A DNA stretch of 64,000 bases, from assembly GCA_022559845.1 (NCBI GenBank), contig CM040125.1:287728200-287792199 (forward strand). Direction: 5' to 3'. Origin of the DNA: Amorphophallus konjac. Taxonomy: Eukaryota > Streptophyta > Magnoliopsida > Alismatales > Araceae. Each line of letters opens with the position of its first letter. The first letter of the stretch is position 1. Made by a program: the position numbers and the translations under genes. Under the pieces are notes generated by a model. That model was not told the origin of the DNA and did not search any database. It saw only the letters and a program-made list of their open reading frames with translations. Positions 1 through 12,396 of this stretch are shown piece after piece.

Positions 1-1
1 T

Positions 2-241
2 AACACTAGTGCTATCAACCTTACAAAAAATCTAGTCCAGCACTTTAGGACTAAGCATATTGAGATTAGGCATCACTTCATTAGAGACGAGGTCAATAAT
101 AAAAATTTTGAACTGCATTTTGTTGATACTCTAAATCAAATTGCTGATATTTTCACCAAGCCCTTGTGTAATGACAGGTTTTCAACACTCAGAAGGGAGC
201 TTGGTCTTTGCCGACCTCAGGCCAATAAGAATTTGAAATGA
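2..241 (+). CDS. copia polyprotein, C-terminal RNase H end (partial)
   Basis: An open frame from the first bases of the window to TGA at 239-241 encodes the last 79 residues of a Ty1/copia pol. The segments TKHIEIRHHFIRD and IADIFTKPL are the usual end of the copia RNase H domain, which degrades the RNA strand during reverse transcription in the virus-like particle. The frame is open here and is cut only by the window edge. The lineage is assigned from the polypurine-rich 3' region downstream rather than from this short segment. Confidence 0.9.
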   Translation, partial: NTSAINLTKNLVQHFRTKHIEIRHHFIRDEVNNKNFELHFVDTLNQIADIFTKPLCNDRFSTLRRELGLCRPQANKNLK

Positions 242-2120
242 TGATAATGTTCAATTAGTTGTGTGTTTTGCACGTTCGTATTCATGCATTGTTTATATGA
301 CAATATGTCTTTTTGCATATGGTGTCGCATTGCATGTAGTTGCATAATCAAGTTGAATCTATGTTCCCAATGCATTGCATAGTTTGTGTCGCATCATTCT
401 TGCATGGCCATGGTATATCAAATGTTGATGTATGGAAGGGCAGGTTATGCTTGTCTCGAAGCACTCAATATGCGTGAGGTTTCACCTCCGCCAAGTACCA
501 TGTGTCAATGTCGCATATAGGCCATATAGTAAGGGGGAGTTATCCTTGTGTAACATTCATGCATATATTTCATATTCATTCTGTGACATTTAATAAGTGT
601 ACAACCATGTGTTGGATCATACATTTCATTTCTGCTACCTTCATGAGTGACTAGGTCAACCTCCTTTGCCATTCCACTTGATTACAAACATAACTCCTTC
701 ACGTATCCATTGCATATCCTTAGGGGGAGTTTTGTTGATTTTCTTAACCTCTTGCAAACTGCACTTCAGTGGCTTACAGTCTGGTTTGAGTTCATGAGAC
801 AGACGGACATATGGTGTAAGAGCTTTCTATTATATGCCCTAATGATTATCCATTCAATGAAAATGGTTCAGATTTAATGATTTCCTTGTAGTTCTGATAT
901 ATCTTGTTTGAAATCATATATGTTCTATAGTTTTAATAAACTTTCACTGAAGACTGCATGTTATGTCTTGAATGACTACCCTGAAATCTGAAAATCCAGA
1001 CTTCATGACAATCTTGTGATACTCTAGAGGTTAGTATTATTTCTAAACATCTTGATGAGCTGGAATTCTTGAAAATCAATTTGCAGAGTAATGATAGTGT
1101 TGCACGGAGAAATATGTCACGTCATCAAATCAAGTGATGAATGATATGTCATGATGTGTCTTTGTTATCTCTGTCTTAATTCATCTGGACTCTAGGTAGA
1201 GCAATGGCATAATTGCTGAGAAACATATCTTCTCATCAATGAAATAAGTTTGGATATGTCATGACGTGACTTTGCTATCTCTGTTCATTCTGAAGCATAA
1301 CCGTCAATCTTGCCAAATACCTAGGAATACTGGCGTCTAAACAACGTGTATTCTTACGGCTTGGAGGCATGTACTAGACTTGATTGCTCGTAAAATATGA
1401 GTCATGTGCCTTCAAATTCAAAAGATATTGAAAATCAAATTTGTTGAACTCATAAAATTCCATGCTTTAGTCATGATTGTTTAGCCTCAATACTCATTTT
1501 TTTTGTTATTCCCTTTGTAGTTACTGAATATGGATATATAAGACAAGGGACGGTTAAACATTGTCATGATATGCACCTTTGGTTCATTTCTATTACATCT
1601 TGGATGTAGCTGCTTTTCAAACTCTGTTGATGAATTCGGATTTCATTAGCTTTGAACCATATATATTGCTCACGGTCTGTTTCATGTTTGCATATAATGG
1701 CTTGCTCTTAACTCCTTTCATCTCTGGTCTCACAGACATTTTACTATTATCACTCTTTTTTTTGCTGTTGGCAAAGGGGGAGAATTCTTTGTGTGAGTCC
1801 TTTGTAAGAGCTATATGCGTTATCACAATGTAAAAGGGGAGAGCTTATGTGCTTTGTGAGTTGTCATGGGAGATGTGTGAATGGTGTACAGGGAGAGTCA
1901 AAGGGGGGAGAATCCATTGCTCACTTTGCATCTCATATGTGTATGTGATGGGGTTTGCATAATTGCATAGCATTCATATCTGCATTCATAATTGCATTCA
2001 CATGCTATTACTATCATGGATCTTGAGCTGCATATGTTACATATATCATACACTTTGCCATCTTGGCTATTTCTGCCATATAATGACTCACAGTGTTGCC
2101 ATCATCAAAAAGGGGGAGAA
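242..2120 (+). other. Sirevirus 3' non-coding region with multiple polypurine tracts
   Basis: About 1.9 kb between pol and the 3' LTR. I see no supported gene; short open frames here are not conserved-looking. G-rich tracts of the form A(n)GGGGGAG recur near 531, 720, 1775, 1832, 1898 and finally 2107. Multiple polypurine tracts upstream of the 3' LTR are a known hallmark of Sireviruses. The last tract abuts the LTR and is the likely plus-strand primer. Confidence 0.75.
2107..2120 (+). other. polypurine tract of Sirevirus A
   Basis: Purine-only AAAAAGGGGGAGAA lies directly against the TGTTGAAC start of the LTR, as expected for the plus-strand primer. Confidence 0.8.
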
Positions 2121-2271
2121 TGTTGAACACATGTGTACCATGATTACTATTATGGTTTTGATGATAGCAACTACTATAAGTCACATTGTGTTTGCATATG
2201 ATGTCATTGTGTATCTGTTTAAGCAGTTTGTCATTTCATCGAACAGGTTGCGGGCATGTGCACTGCATTCC

Positions 2272-2530
2272 AAGTCTATACGTTGGACAAAGTCTATACG
2301 TTGGACAAAGTTTGTACATTGGACGAAGTCTATACATTAGACGAAGTCTATACGTTGGACAAAGTCTATACGTTGAACCAAGTCTATACGTTGGACAAAG
2401 TATACGTTGGACAAAGTCTATACGTTGGATAAAGTCTATACGTTGGACCAAGTCTGTATCATGGACAAAGTCTATACATTGGACAAAGTCTATACGTTGG
2501 ACGAAGTCTATACGTTGGACAAAGTTTGTA
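2272..2530 (+). repeat. 18-bp tandem repeat in Sirevirus A LTR
   Basis: Roughly 14 near-perfect copies of an 18-bp unit beginning AAGTCTATACGTTGGACA. Further degenerate, spaced copies of AAGTCTRTAC continue to about 2900. The array lies in U3, upstream of the TATA box. Its 18-bp unit keeps frames open in several phases, which creates spurious peptides. Confidence 0.85.
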
Positions 2531-3104
2531 TGTTGCTGAACATGAAGTCTGTACGTTGGCTGCCTAGCACAACTTGAAGTCTATACGTTGCTGCAGATGA
2601 AGTCTATACGTTGGCTGCATGCACAAAACAAAGTCTGTACGTTGCACAAGACAAAGTCTGTACGTTAGCTGCTAGCACAACTCCAAGTCTGCACGTTGGT
2701 TGATGGCTGCAACACAAGTCTATACATTGGCCAGCTACTTCACACGCAAAGTCTATACATTGCATTCTGTTGTGTTCGTGCATCAAGTTACCAAGTCTGT
2801 ACGTTCATGAAGCAAGTCTGTACAGGCTCAGGCATGCTCAAGGTGCAAAGTCTGTACAGAGTTCATACAAGCACACAAAATCTACACGTCCAAGCCTTGA
2901 TGCAAAGTCTATACAACAACTACAAGCTTCATTCAAATAGCCAAGGCCACTGCATAAGATGAGAGTCAAAAGACAAAGATTCAGTTGGTACTTTATAGAC
3001 CAACAAGGATGAAGTTACAGACATGAATGGGCTGCTAATGGAGTTGAACGACGGAGCTGAAGCGGATAACGGACCGACCCGGGCAAGCCCGGAATCAGCC
3101 CAGC

Positions 3105-3192
3105 TGGCGGTCGACCGCCAGCACAGGGGCGATCGACCGCCCTAGCCAGCATCCGCCAGTCTGCATGTCTTTCAGCTGGCGGTCGACCGCCA
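3105..3192 (+). repeat. GTCGAC-centred palindromes in U3
   Basis: The perfect 16-base palindrome TGGCGGTCGACCGCCA occurs at 3105-3120 and again at 3177-3192, with a related GATCGACCGC between. They lie about 210-300 bases upstream of the TATA box. Confidence 0.8.
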
Positions 3193-3401
3193 GCCCGTAG
3201 CGATCGATCGGAAATTCCAGGGACTAATCCTCTATAGCGATTCTCAGTGGTGGTCGACGGCCAGCCCCGATGCAGCCATGTTTGACTTCGAAATCCACCT
3301 CATGGCCAGCCCCTTTCCATGGATTTGTTTAATCAAAACTCACCTAATCTCCCATGATTTGTGGATCTGGTCTGGGGGGTGTCCAAGGACCATTCAAGGT
3401 C

Positions 3402-3408
3402 TATAAAA
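3402..3408 (+). promoter_or_regulatory. TATA box of Sirevirus A LTR
   Basis: TATAAAA in the context 'ggtctataaaacc', downstream of the U3 repeats and palindromes. It would define the U3/R boundary just downstream. Confidence 0.55.
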
Positions 3409-4235
3409 CCAACACATGAGGGGTTGGAAACCCTATCACTTCAAGGCTTCAAGGGAGATCAAGGGAGGCCATTTTCAAGGTACTGTAGCACCTCCGTGAA
3501 CAGTGTTTCGGGAGGAAGTTCTTCATCCATCCAAGGTGATTCAAGCTCAGATCTGAAGCCAAGCAATCTCCAACAAAGCTAGAAGCACTCAAGGGCAAGA
3601 AGGGTGATCAAAGGAAGCTAGAAGGAGCGTATTCCAAGAAGAAAATCAAGCTACTCCGGGAAGAAGCTCTTCATCGAATCCTCAAGAGATTCAAGCTCCA
3701 ACAAATCTCAGACAAGATCTTTTCTCTTAAGCATATTCTATATCTTATTTGAGTGTTTTTCATAAGTTGTTCTTTTTCTATTTCACTCAAACACTTGGAA
3801 GTTGAGAATCGTCCCTACCGGTGGTTAGTAGGAAGGCAATCGGAGGTTGTCCGATCTGCGGTGTTGACGTCCCTACTGATGGTTAGTAGGAAGGCAATCG
3901 GTGGTCTTTCCGATTTGCAGTTTAGTGCGTGGCACTAGTAGAGCCTCACCGGATTTGGTGAGGGGTGGACGTAGGACTGGAAATTCAGTCCGAACCACCT
4001 TAAAATCTCGTGTGTTGTGGTTTGCTTGTGCGATTGCTTTATGTTAGATGCATGCTTAGGTTCAATATCTATATTGCGTAATCATCTTGCCAAGCAAATC
4101 ATTCGTGTTCTTCGTCAAGCTAGTTATATTCCGCTGCTTATTTCATCATCTAGCTTTAAAGAGGGTTACATTGCGAAATGAGGGGAAGATCTATTCACCC
4201 CTCCCCTCTAGATCTGCTGTCCACTACACAACACA

Positions 4236-4559
4236 TTCAAGATTTTGGAAAGAGTGGGGGAGGTTGCGTACCGTCTGGCACTACCACCTCAGTTATATGG
4301 AGTACACAATGTCTTCCATGTGTCGATGTTGAGAAAATATGTATATGACCCTACTCATGTCATTCAGCATGCGGATCTTGAGTTAAAGGAAGATCCGACT
4401 TATGAAGAAAGACATGTTAAGATTTTGGATCGTAAGCAGCAACAGCTCAGGAACCGGTCTATACCTATGGTTAAGGTGCAATGGAGTCGGCGTGGAACTG
4501 AAGAAGTTACTTGGGAGTCACAAGATACCATGCGAAAACAGTATTCTGACTTGTTCTAG
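4236..4559 (+). CDS. Tekay/Del chromovirus integrase C-terminus with chromodomain (partial)
   Basis: This frame is entered from the Sirevirus A junction and ends at TAG 4557-4559. The segment GEVAYRLALPP and the following VFHVSMLRKY are typical of the Ty3/gypsy integrase C-terminal region. The tail with ILDRKQQQLR, VKVQWSRRG and EEVTWE matches the chromodomain of plant chromoviruses, which targets integration to heterochromatin. The start is set by the Sirevirus insertion, not by a codon; the upstream part of the protein lies left of the window. No stop or frameshift is visible in this 107-codon remnant. A polypurine tract and LTR follow directly, as expected for pol at the 3' end of a chromovirus. 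Confidence 0.9.
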   Translation, partial: FKILERVGEVAYRLALPPQLYGVHNVFHVSMLRKYVYDPTHVIQHADLELKEDPTYEERHVKILDRKQQQLRNRSIPMVKVQWSRRGTEEVTWESQDTMRKQYSDLF

Positions 4560-4633
4560 GTGAGTTGTTCCACTCCCCATCGTGTTGAAGTACAGTGAAT
4601 TTGGAGGACCAAATTCTTTGAAGTGGGGGAGGG
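4560..4633 (+). other. Tekay 3' untranslated stretch and polypurine tract
   Basis: A short non-coding stretch after the pol stop ending in GAAGTGGGGGAGGG (4620-4633), which abuts the TGTAATATCCCG start of the LTR. Confidence 0.75.
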
Positions 4634-7612
4634 TGTAATATCCCGATTTATTAACAACTAAAAATTTCTAGAAAATTTATAAGAAATTAATTAGAAAATC
4701 CTTAATAAATAGAATAAGCTAAATTTTAACTATTTTGTAAAAATCTGGAAAATTTAGAATCTTGTAGAGGATAAAATGTTTAATAATAGTATCTTCTGTG
4801 ACCGACCCAAATAAAATCCATAATTAGCCCAAATCAACTGATTAAGGCCCAAATCCACACTTAATCTAATTGGACCTTAAAACATGAAATTTGAGCCCAA
4901 TACCCGATCATTTAGGCTGAGACCGGATCCAAATGGAAGGCTAGGATGAGAGGATCGTTTCCCCTCTTAGTTCTCCCCGAAACCCTAACCCTAGAAAATG
5001 AATTTTTGGTTGAGAAGGCGGCGACTAACCCTATCCGCGTGGTTCGCGCACGTCCAACTTGATTGGACTCTATCTCTTCGAATAGAAGACTCTAGACCTT
5101 GTGTGACCTATAAAAATGACCCTCAGGAACCCTATTTTCGTTTGGATGCTGTGGCGGCCGACGAGGATCGTGGACGAGGGCGGATTCCGACGATCACCGG
5201 CGAGGTGTTCTTAGCGTGTCGTCGTCCCTTCTTCTTCCTTCTTCCTCCGTTTAAGGTAGGTTATAGCAAGCAGAACCTTAAGTATTATATATGGTTAGAA
5301 CCAGCTTTGAGTGCTCTTTCTATTGAATGCAAAAGCCCTAAAAGTTACTTAGTATCATGCGAGGATTTTAGGGTTTAGTATAAGCATGTCATATCTAAGG
5401 TTGTATTTGTTCCATCTCGTTTAAGTAGGGATTGCAGGCACTAAAGATTAAATTGAGCATGATTTATTGTAAAACTTTTCGTGCTCTTTCTTTTGAATAC
5501 AAAAGCCCTAATTATTATGCTCTATTCTATGCGTATTTAGCAATTCTTCGTAACCCTAGCCAACTCGCCGAAGGCGGGCAGGGCGAAAGGGGGTTTGGTT
5601 GATTTTTGACTTGTGTGGCCTCGCGATAGACCGCCCAACCTAGTTAGGCGGCATATTACTGACCGTTTATGTTCTCTAGTTCGTATTATGTTTCTGGGTA
5701 GAACGGCTTTACCTAGACCGCCCTTCTTTCAGGCGGCCAATAATTGACCGTTCGTCTTCCCCAGCGGCTCATTACAGACCGCTCATCTCCAGAAGGTCTT
5801 CTGACCTGAGGGGGATAAACGGCCTATCGTACGATTGCCGAGGAGGATGAAAGGTCCATACTGGACCATCCATCTTTACAGAATTTATTAAGTTATCTTT
5901 TTCGCATGATTTATGATGGTAGATTAATGGTTAAATGTAAGTTAGCAACATGCATAAAAACTCGGGGAAATTATAACAGTAAATGATTATAAATCTTGCT
6001 GATCTTGACCTTGGATCATCTTCTTCAATGTTAATATTAATCTGGAAATGTTATTAGGGTTGTGTGACAGTCGTTCTACTCCATGTAGGATTGACTGACC
6101 GTCTCACTGGTTTCCGATGTTTTATTAGTCCTATTTCCTTGTAATGTTTAGGACTCTCCGCCGGATATTCCTTCTGTCGGACTAGGACCTTCATTACGGG
6201 ACCTCCGTAAGCCCCCGCGAGCCTGGGATTCTCACTAGGATGTCGGGCAGGTTGTACCACCAAGACCTGAACCTGTGTACGTGATCGAATCAATTAAACT
6301 ATCGTATTGTAAGTCACGGCTCGACTTGGACCTCCTGAGAATTACGCGGCCCGAAAGGGACCGTTCATCTTATTGGGCGGCCCATAACGAACCGTACATC
6401 CCTGGCAAAGTGCCACTTACATTGGTCGATTAATCTTGATCTATCTTCGACCAAATTGTGTTTGGATCGACCCAATAAGCCCTAGGTTGACCAGTGGGGA
6501 GTGGGCTGGACCCTGGTTCAGTTTTGTCCCACTTATGGCAGCCCGGAGCCCGTTTGGGTAGATTTCTAGTTGATTAAGTTGAACGAACCTATTGGAACCG
6601 CCCATGTTATAGCGCGGATCTTATTGGACCGTCTGTCTATTGGACGGCCCTATATGGACCGTTTATCTTGTTCTTGGGCTTCCAGCTCTACTTGTCTTGA
6701 GCGGCCCATTTTTAACGGTCTAATTACTCGAGTGGCCGTACATGGACCGTGTATCCTTGACTTCGGTGTGGCTAGTCCTAAGCCCATCTCTATCTTGAAC
6801 GGTCCACTCTAGACCGTTCATTGCTTGAGCGGCCCTGTTATGACCGCTTAGCATCCAGAAGTGATTTTCGTGATTTTTCGTATTGAATCCAAGGACCTGA
6901 TTGGTTCTTGATAACTTGAACTTTCCAGACATGATGTCTACTTCGACTTACCCTTGAAACTTTGGTAAGTTCCACATCTTAAAGTATTGGCCATCTAACT
7001 TGATTAATGTCTAGATATAACTTGGGATCTCGGATCCAACAAATCAATGCCAACGCATCGTAAGGGCCCCGTCTGGTCGTGGGAGGAGCGCCCGAAAAGT
7101 ACTTGTGCCCCGGGGAGTTTGAATGACATGGTGAGGCATTGCACCGAGTGCATGACTAGCGTGATGTCTATGACAATAATCTCTTTTCTTTAATTCTCTT
7201 GACTTGGTTAAATCTTGCTTGTTGGCCAAATTCTTGGTTATATCATGTTCTTGCCTTCTTTTCATTATTTTGTTGCATAGTTATTTCCTTTCGTTCTTTA
7301 TTTACGTGCTCAAACATGCATTTTATTTAGTTAATTACTTAAACTTGCCTGTTATTACCTACTGGGCATTCGCTCACCTAGTTTTTCCCTCTTTTCAGGT
7401 AGCTCAGGTGAGGACTCGCAATCTGATGGGAACGGGCAAGAGTGATGATCATGGAGTGAACCTCCTAGAAGCCTGTGAAACTAGTTCTAGTTGTAGAGTC
7501 TATTTGTATTTAAGAGTATTTTGGAAGAGTTGTAATTTGAATTTAGCCAATGTAATAGTGTTAAATGGATGTTGTCGAAGATTATGTTAAGTGGGATCAT
7601 TGTAGTAGGAAC
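4634..7612 (+). repeat. Tekay 3' LTR, first part
   Basis: Begins TGTAATATCCCG after the polypurine tract. It is interrupted at 7612 by Sirevirus B and resumes at 21503. A TATA-like CTATAAAAA lies near 5108. Degenerate segments combining GCGGCCCAT with GACCGTTCATC recur between 5600 and 6850. Reading frames such as the one at 4998-5378 lie in the presumed U3/R and show no recognisable domain. Confidence 0.8.
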
Positions 7613-9761
7613 TGTTGTGCCCCTGTGGTTTTGATGTCAGCAAGCACTATGAGTATGAATGGTTGATTGTTGTGTGGTTTTGATGTCAGCAAGGACTATG
7701 AGTATGAATGATTGATTGAGCATCTTACTTCCATGCATGCATAAAGAGTCGTATGGGTTCCAGTGAATAGAGTGCGTCAACGCACTGTAGTGGCTGCGTC
7801 GACTCACTCTAGCTTTTCTGGAAGGATACCCATTCTGGAAGGGGGTGTGCGTTGACGCAGTATGGGCACTGCATTGACGCAGTCAGTTGTGTGTTCTAGC
7901 ATTAACTCTATAAAAACACATGCATACTCGGTGCATTGTTAGTTATCCAGCACATTGCATCGGTGCATTCATCAGTTGCTTCAATACTAAGTCAATACAG
8001 TTCATGCATACCGCATACACATATTCGGTGCAATTTATAGCTCCGCATTCACGACAAGTCTATCCATGCATAACTTGAAGTCGATGCATTCAAGTGCATT
8101 TCATGATAACCAGCATTATCAAAGCCTGTGTATACTTTATTTACACATTGAAAGTTGATGCGTGTTCATTGCATCTATCAAGTCTATACATCGTCGCATG
8201 CTATCAAGTCTGTACATCGCCCGTGTTCTTCATGCATATACATAGTCAGTACATTCGTTTGTTTCATGTGTACACAAAGTCTGCACACTCTCTGTTGATA
8301 TGTCCGTGCATCATCTCACAAGTCTGTACAACCGTTGTTGATACTAGCATTTAAGTTCATGCATCATTTCACAAGTCTGTACAACCTCTGTTGATTCGAG
8401 CGTTTAAGTTCATACATCATTTCATCAGAGTCTGTACATTAGGAAGTCTTGCTTAAACTGTTGGCACAGCAAGTCGATACATCGTTTGTACATTGTACAC
8501 AAAGTCTGCACATTCCTCGGTGGTATATCTGTGCTTCGTTTGTACATCGCACACAAAGTATGTACACTCGTCAGTGGCATGTCCGTGCATTCATATTCAA
8601 TGTGCATACTTTCCTGCATGCAAACTGCATTACACACCATCAACTCTGTACATGCTTAGTTCAACTCTCGAACAAACTCGGTGCATCTTTCTGTCTTTCC
8701 TTTCATATTAACTCAAACTGATGACAAGTCTGATCTGACAGAACTACTGGTCGAGGAACATAAGAAGGGAATGTGATCCAAGAATGGAGGAAGTGCCAGG
8801 ATCGTGACACGTGTATTGTAGCAGGCTGAAATACTGCCACGTGGTCAAGGTGCTAGGGCGGGAATTCATGGAAGACACATGCCCATCTACCTTCACTACT
8901 CTATAAATAAGAGACTTCTCCATCTGGAGAAAGTGATCGTGAAAAGAGTGATCGAAATAGGGGAACTTACTTGAAAGAGCAGAAGCAGAAAGAGCCTGCA
9001 CGATCCAGAAAAAGAAGAAAGAGAGAAGAAGAGAACGAGAGAGTTGAGAAAGAAAGAGTGAGCATTAAAGAAGAAGAAGAAGAAGAAGAAAGAGAGATCG
9101 AGAGTTTAGAAGAAGAAGAAGAGAGTCATCTAAAGCTTTGTTTATACTGGACTGTGGATCAAATCCAGGCCAGTCAGCTCTTTGAGAGCCACTTTGTGTT
9201 TTATCATCTACAGCTATCTGTTGCTGTGTCCTTTCCATATTTTGTTTTCTTTTGAACCTTTATTCAAGCTGTTAGTCAGCAGAGCTAAGCTGTATTACTC
9301 AGCATTGCAGAGGAGGATTCCTCTGGACAGCATGCTGTGTTACTTAGCGGGCGAGGTGGATATCTCGTACAGCAAGCTGTGATGCTCAGCTGTTTGTAGG
9401 CAAGCTATGAGGTCCAGCCGTTCAAGCTGTGAGTCAGCGGGAAGCCACACTCGGGTTTGAGTGTGGGGTGGACGTAGGTCTGTGGACCGAACCACCTAAA
9501 AATTTCTTCATGCACTATGGTTTGAATGCTTACTGTTTGCTTCCGCTAGATGAATGCTTAGGCTCGATCTGTCTTTCTATGTCCAGTAAGCCAATTGACT
9601 GCACGTTCTTTGTTTGATTAAACGCACCAGTCTTTCAGACTCGATTGAACTTAGTTCGTTTCAATTCCGTATCTCCGAATGTTCAAATTTATCAATTGGG
9701 CAAAAAATTTTAAGGATAGATTCATTCACCCCCCTCTGAATCCTTCGCACTAGCCCCAACA
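7613..9761 (+). repeat. 5' LTR of Sirevirus B (2149 bp)
   Basis: TGTTGTGCCC...CCCCAACA. It contains paired GCGTCGACGC-type palindromes near 7785-7885, many dispersed AAGTCTGTACA motifs (8040-8660), a TATAAATA box at 8902-8909 and the C-rich 'attcacccccctctgaatcc' segment just before the end. A purine-rich stretch at 8970-9130 gives an Arg/Glu/Lys-rich open frame that I regard as leader sequence. Confidence 0.92.
8902..8909 (+). promoter_or_regulatory. TATA box of Sirevirus B 5' LTR
   Basis: TATAAATA in 'ctctataaataagagac'. The matching 3' LTR site (20637-20646) reads TATATATAAG. Confidence 0.6.
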
Positions 9762-9763
9762 AT

Positions 9764-9775
9764 TGGTATCAGAGC
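9764..9775 (+). other. primer-binding site, initiator tRNA-Met
   Basis: TGGTATCAGAGC, two bases after the LTR end. It is complementary to the 3' end of plant initiator tRNA-Met, the usual primer of Sireviruses. Confidence 0.92.
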
Positions 9776-9897
9776 TGGTCTCTGACTTTCCAGATCCAAC
9801 GATCTGCAGAGTATCCTGCTGTCTTCGGTGCTATATTGCTGTTGGTGCATTTCTTATTGACTGCTTTGTGCGTTGAACCTGTTTGCTATCTGTCTTA

Positions 9898-12396
9898 ATG
9901 GCTCGTCCGTTTACGTTTGATGGTTCTAATTTTAGTAATTGGTTAGGCGGCCTATGCGTTTATATAAATTACATTGACCCTAATCTATGGAGTTTGGTTT
10001 CAAAAGGCCCACACCAATTACCTCATGATGAGACCAAGTAGTCTAGAGAGGACAGAGTAAAGAACCGTGATAATGGCACAGTTCTTAATATTTTGAAAGC
10101 TGTAGTTAATACTGATAGACTTCCTTTTGTTCTCAGGTGTACATCTGGAAAAGAAATATTGGATAAATTGATGGCCAGTTATGAAAAGAATGGGGAACAG
10201 TGCTTGATGGCCAAACGAAGAGATGATGATGAGGAAACAATATCTCAGGTAAGTGCCAGATCAGAAGAATCTTCTTTTGATGTATTGGTTGTGATGTATG
10301 ATGAATTGTTAGAGTTGTCCAAGAAAATGAAATTTGAGAACAAAAGACGGAAGAAAAAGATCGAACAAAATAAGTCTAAATTCACATGTGATGTTTGTCC
10401 TACATTGAAGCAGTGTTATGATGCTTGTTTAATAGATGTTCAAAATTTTAAGGAACAAAATGGTTCTTTAAAAATTGAAAATCAAACATGGTTGAACAAG
10501 ATATCAGAACTTGAGAATCAGCTGAATAAGAAGAAAGATGAGCATCTAAAAAGCATGCAAGAACTGATCGAGATTAATTCTGTAATGGACAAACTGAAGT
10601 TTGAAAATGCTGAAGTTCAAAAAGAAAATGAAAATCTCAAGGCTAAAATGAATGAAGTCAGTAAGGAAGCTGCACATATTTCCTCTATAGAGTCAAGCTG
10701 CAACAAATGCTCGGTTCTGCGAGAACGTAATGAGGAACTCTATAGTGAAAATGAATGGCTGAATAAACAAATTGCCTCATTTAAAGAGGATCACAAAAAT
10801 TTGCTTGCTGAAAAAATTAAAGTGGAAGAAAGAGAAGAGGAACTAATTGAGAAACTGGAGTTGATGTCCAAAAATGAAAAATGTGATGAAGAAATTGAGA
10901 AGCTGATCAAAGAGAACAAAGAACTGAAAGAACAAAATAAGAAACTCATGGTCTTAAATACTGTTATTTCAGAGAGGCTTCTGGCTATCGAGAGAGAAAG
11001 ATCTGTAAATCAGGAAATTCAAGCACAAAAACTTGAGGAGGACAAAATTGAATTGAAAGCTGAAATTGAAAAATATAAAACTGCAAACAAAGTACTAAGT
11101 GAATGTATTAATTGAAGTGAACAAGAGATTGCTAGTTACGAAATCCACATTGCCTCTTTGGAAAATAAAATTCATGATTTGGAAAAGTCAGCACCTAAGA
11201 CTGCTGAAAATAAAGGAAAAATGAAAGCTATTATGGAAGGTGAGGATGATAATTTAAGAAAGGGGATAAGTTACAGTTCTGATGTTAGGGAAATTATTAG
11301 AAACCAGCTATACACCACTTTTGTGCAAAGCTCTGATGTAGCTGGTACCTCAAGTCAATCCCCAAAATAAAATAAAAATCAGAAATCACCTTCATCATCT
11401 GTATTTCAAATGAAAGTTCAGAAAAATAAAAAACAAATGAAAATTGAGAAAAATAGAAAGAATTTAAAAAGAAATGCTCAACCGAATAAGATTAAATTTG
11501 TCCATGCTCATGCTAGGAATTTTGATGGTTGCTTGGATTATGATAGTGAATTGCATGCAACTTACAAATCACCTACTCACTCGCATGCATCTGAGAATGA
11601 AGCCTCATGTTATTACTGTGGCAAAGTAGGGCATATCATGGACGACTGCAGACTATTAAAAGAAGATGAGCATACAAATAAAACACTGCATTCTAGGAAT
11701 TCATCTGATAGAAACCACACCACTAAGAGATCTGATGCATCATGTTATTACTGTGGTAGGCGTGGTCATCTAATGAATGCATGTTTTATCATGAAAGAAG
11801 ACAATAAACTGCATGCTAGAATTTCCTCACATGCTCACGGCCCATATTGATATAAATATACTTCAGGCCAGCACACTATTTGTTTCACTTGCAACAAGCC
11901 TGGGCACAAGGCAGATGAGTGCTGGTCAAGAAATTATTGGGGTAACAATGACTCAAGAGGCAAGCACCTTAGATGCCTTGAATGTGGTAAGTATGGGCAT
12001 GCAATCAAAGACTGCTGGTATGCTCAGGGAAATCATGCTAACTCCAAATCTACTAAGTTCCCTAGAACAAGACCTGTAAATATTTCGTGCTTCAACTGCG
12101 ATAAACCAGGTCATAAGTCTGCAAATTGTTGGTTATCAGGTAATAAGAAACAAACTGTCCATGCACACAATAGAACATTTCATGCTTATGTTCATGGGTC
12201 TCAGACTGCTGTTGATATGCATTATAGGACCATAAAATCTATTGTTTCATGTAGATATTGTGGAAAATCTGGTCACTCAATGGATAGTTGTTACCTTATT
12301 GATTATGATGATAATGCTGCTAAGAGACTGTTCAGAACACCTGTCAGGGTTAACGCAGGACCCAAGACTGTTTGGGTCCCTGCAGGATCAAAATGA
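9898..12396 (+). pseudogene. Sirevirus gag with long coiled coil and six zinc knuckles, four in-frame stops
   Basis: Gag is the structural protein that packages element RNA. The frame from ATG 9898 (MARPFTFDGSNFSNW, a copia gag start) to TGA 12394-12396 stays in one phase for about 832 codons. It is broken by stops at 10039 (TAG), 11113 (TGA), 11368 (TAA) and 11848 (TGA). After the N-terminal gag domain comes a long Glu/Lys/Leu/Asn-rich coiled coil (about 10290-11170). The C-terminal third holds six CX2CX4HX4C knuckles, beginning CYYCGKVGH, CYYCGRRGH, CFTCNKPGH, CLECGKYGH, CFNCDKPGH and CRYCGKSGH. A coiled coil in gag is known for Sireviruses; six knuckles are more than the one or two typical of copia gags. 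The terminal PKTVWVPAGSK is the usual end before pol. Confidence 0.85.

Larger units (their letters stand above)
1..4233 (+). mobile_element. Sirevirus A (Ty1/copia), 3' portion
   Basis: This is the 3' end of a Sirevirus-type copia element; the rest lies left of the window. Visible in order are the end of pol (2-241), a long non-coding 3' region with repeated AGGGGGAG tracts, a final polypurine tract (2107-2120) and a 3' LTR (2121-4233) bounded by TGTTG and CAACA. Immediately after it the integrase frame of a Tekay chromovirus begins in mid-protein, so the element inserted into that coding region. The 5-bp target duplication cannot be checked because the left flank is missing. Confidence 0.85.
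2121..4233 (+). repeat. 3' LTR of Sirevirus A (2113 bp)
   Basis: Starts TGTTGAACAC after the polypurine tract and ends in CAACA before the Tekay integrase resumes. It contains an 18-bp repeat array (2272-2530), GTCGAC-centred palindromes (3105-3120 and 3177-3192), a TATA box (3402-3408) and, near the end, the short C-rich stretch 'ttcacccctcccct' typical of Sirevirus LTR ends. Reading frames inside it follow the tandem repeat and are not genes. Confidence 0.82.

Noticed and set aside
2186..2539. 117-residue frame full of SLYVGQ-like repeats
   Set aside because: It is the 18-bp LTR tandem repeat read as protein; the repeat keeps several phases open and no start context or domain is present.
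4998..5378. 126-residue frame in the Tekay LTR
   Set aside because: Lies across the presumed TATA box and R region of an LTR and has no recognisable domain.
8971..9255. Glu/Arg/Lys-rich 94-residue frame in the Sirevirus B LTRs (also 20707-20991)
   Set aside because: Purine-rich leader sequence; the two LTR copies differ by indels in the GAA run, as expected of non-coding DNA.
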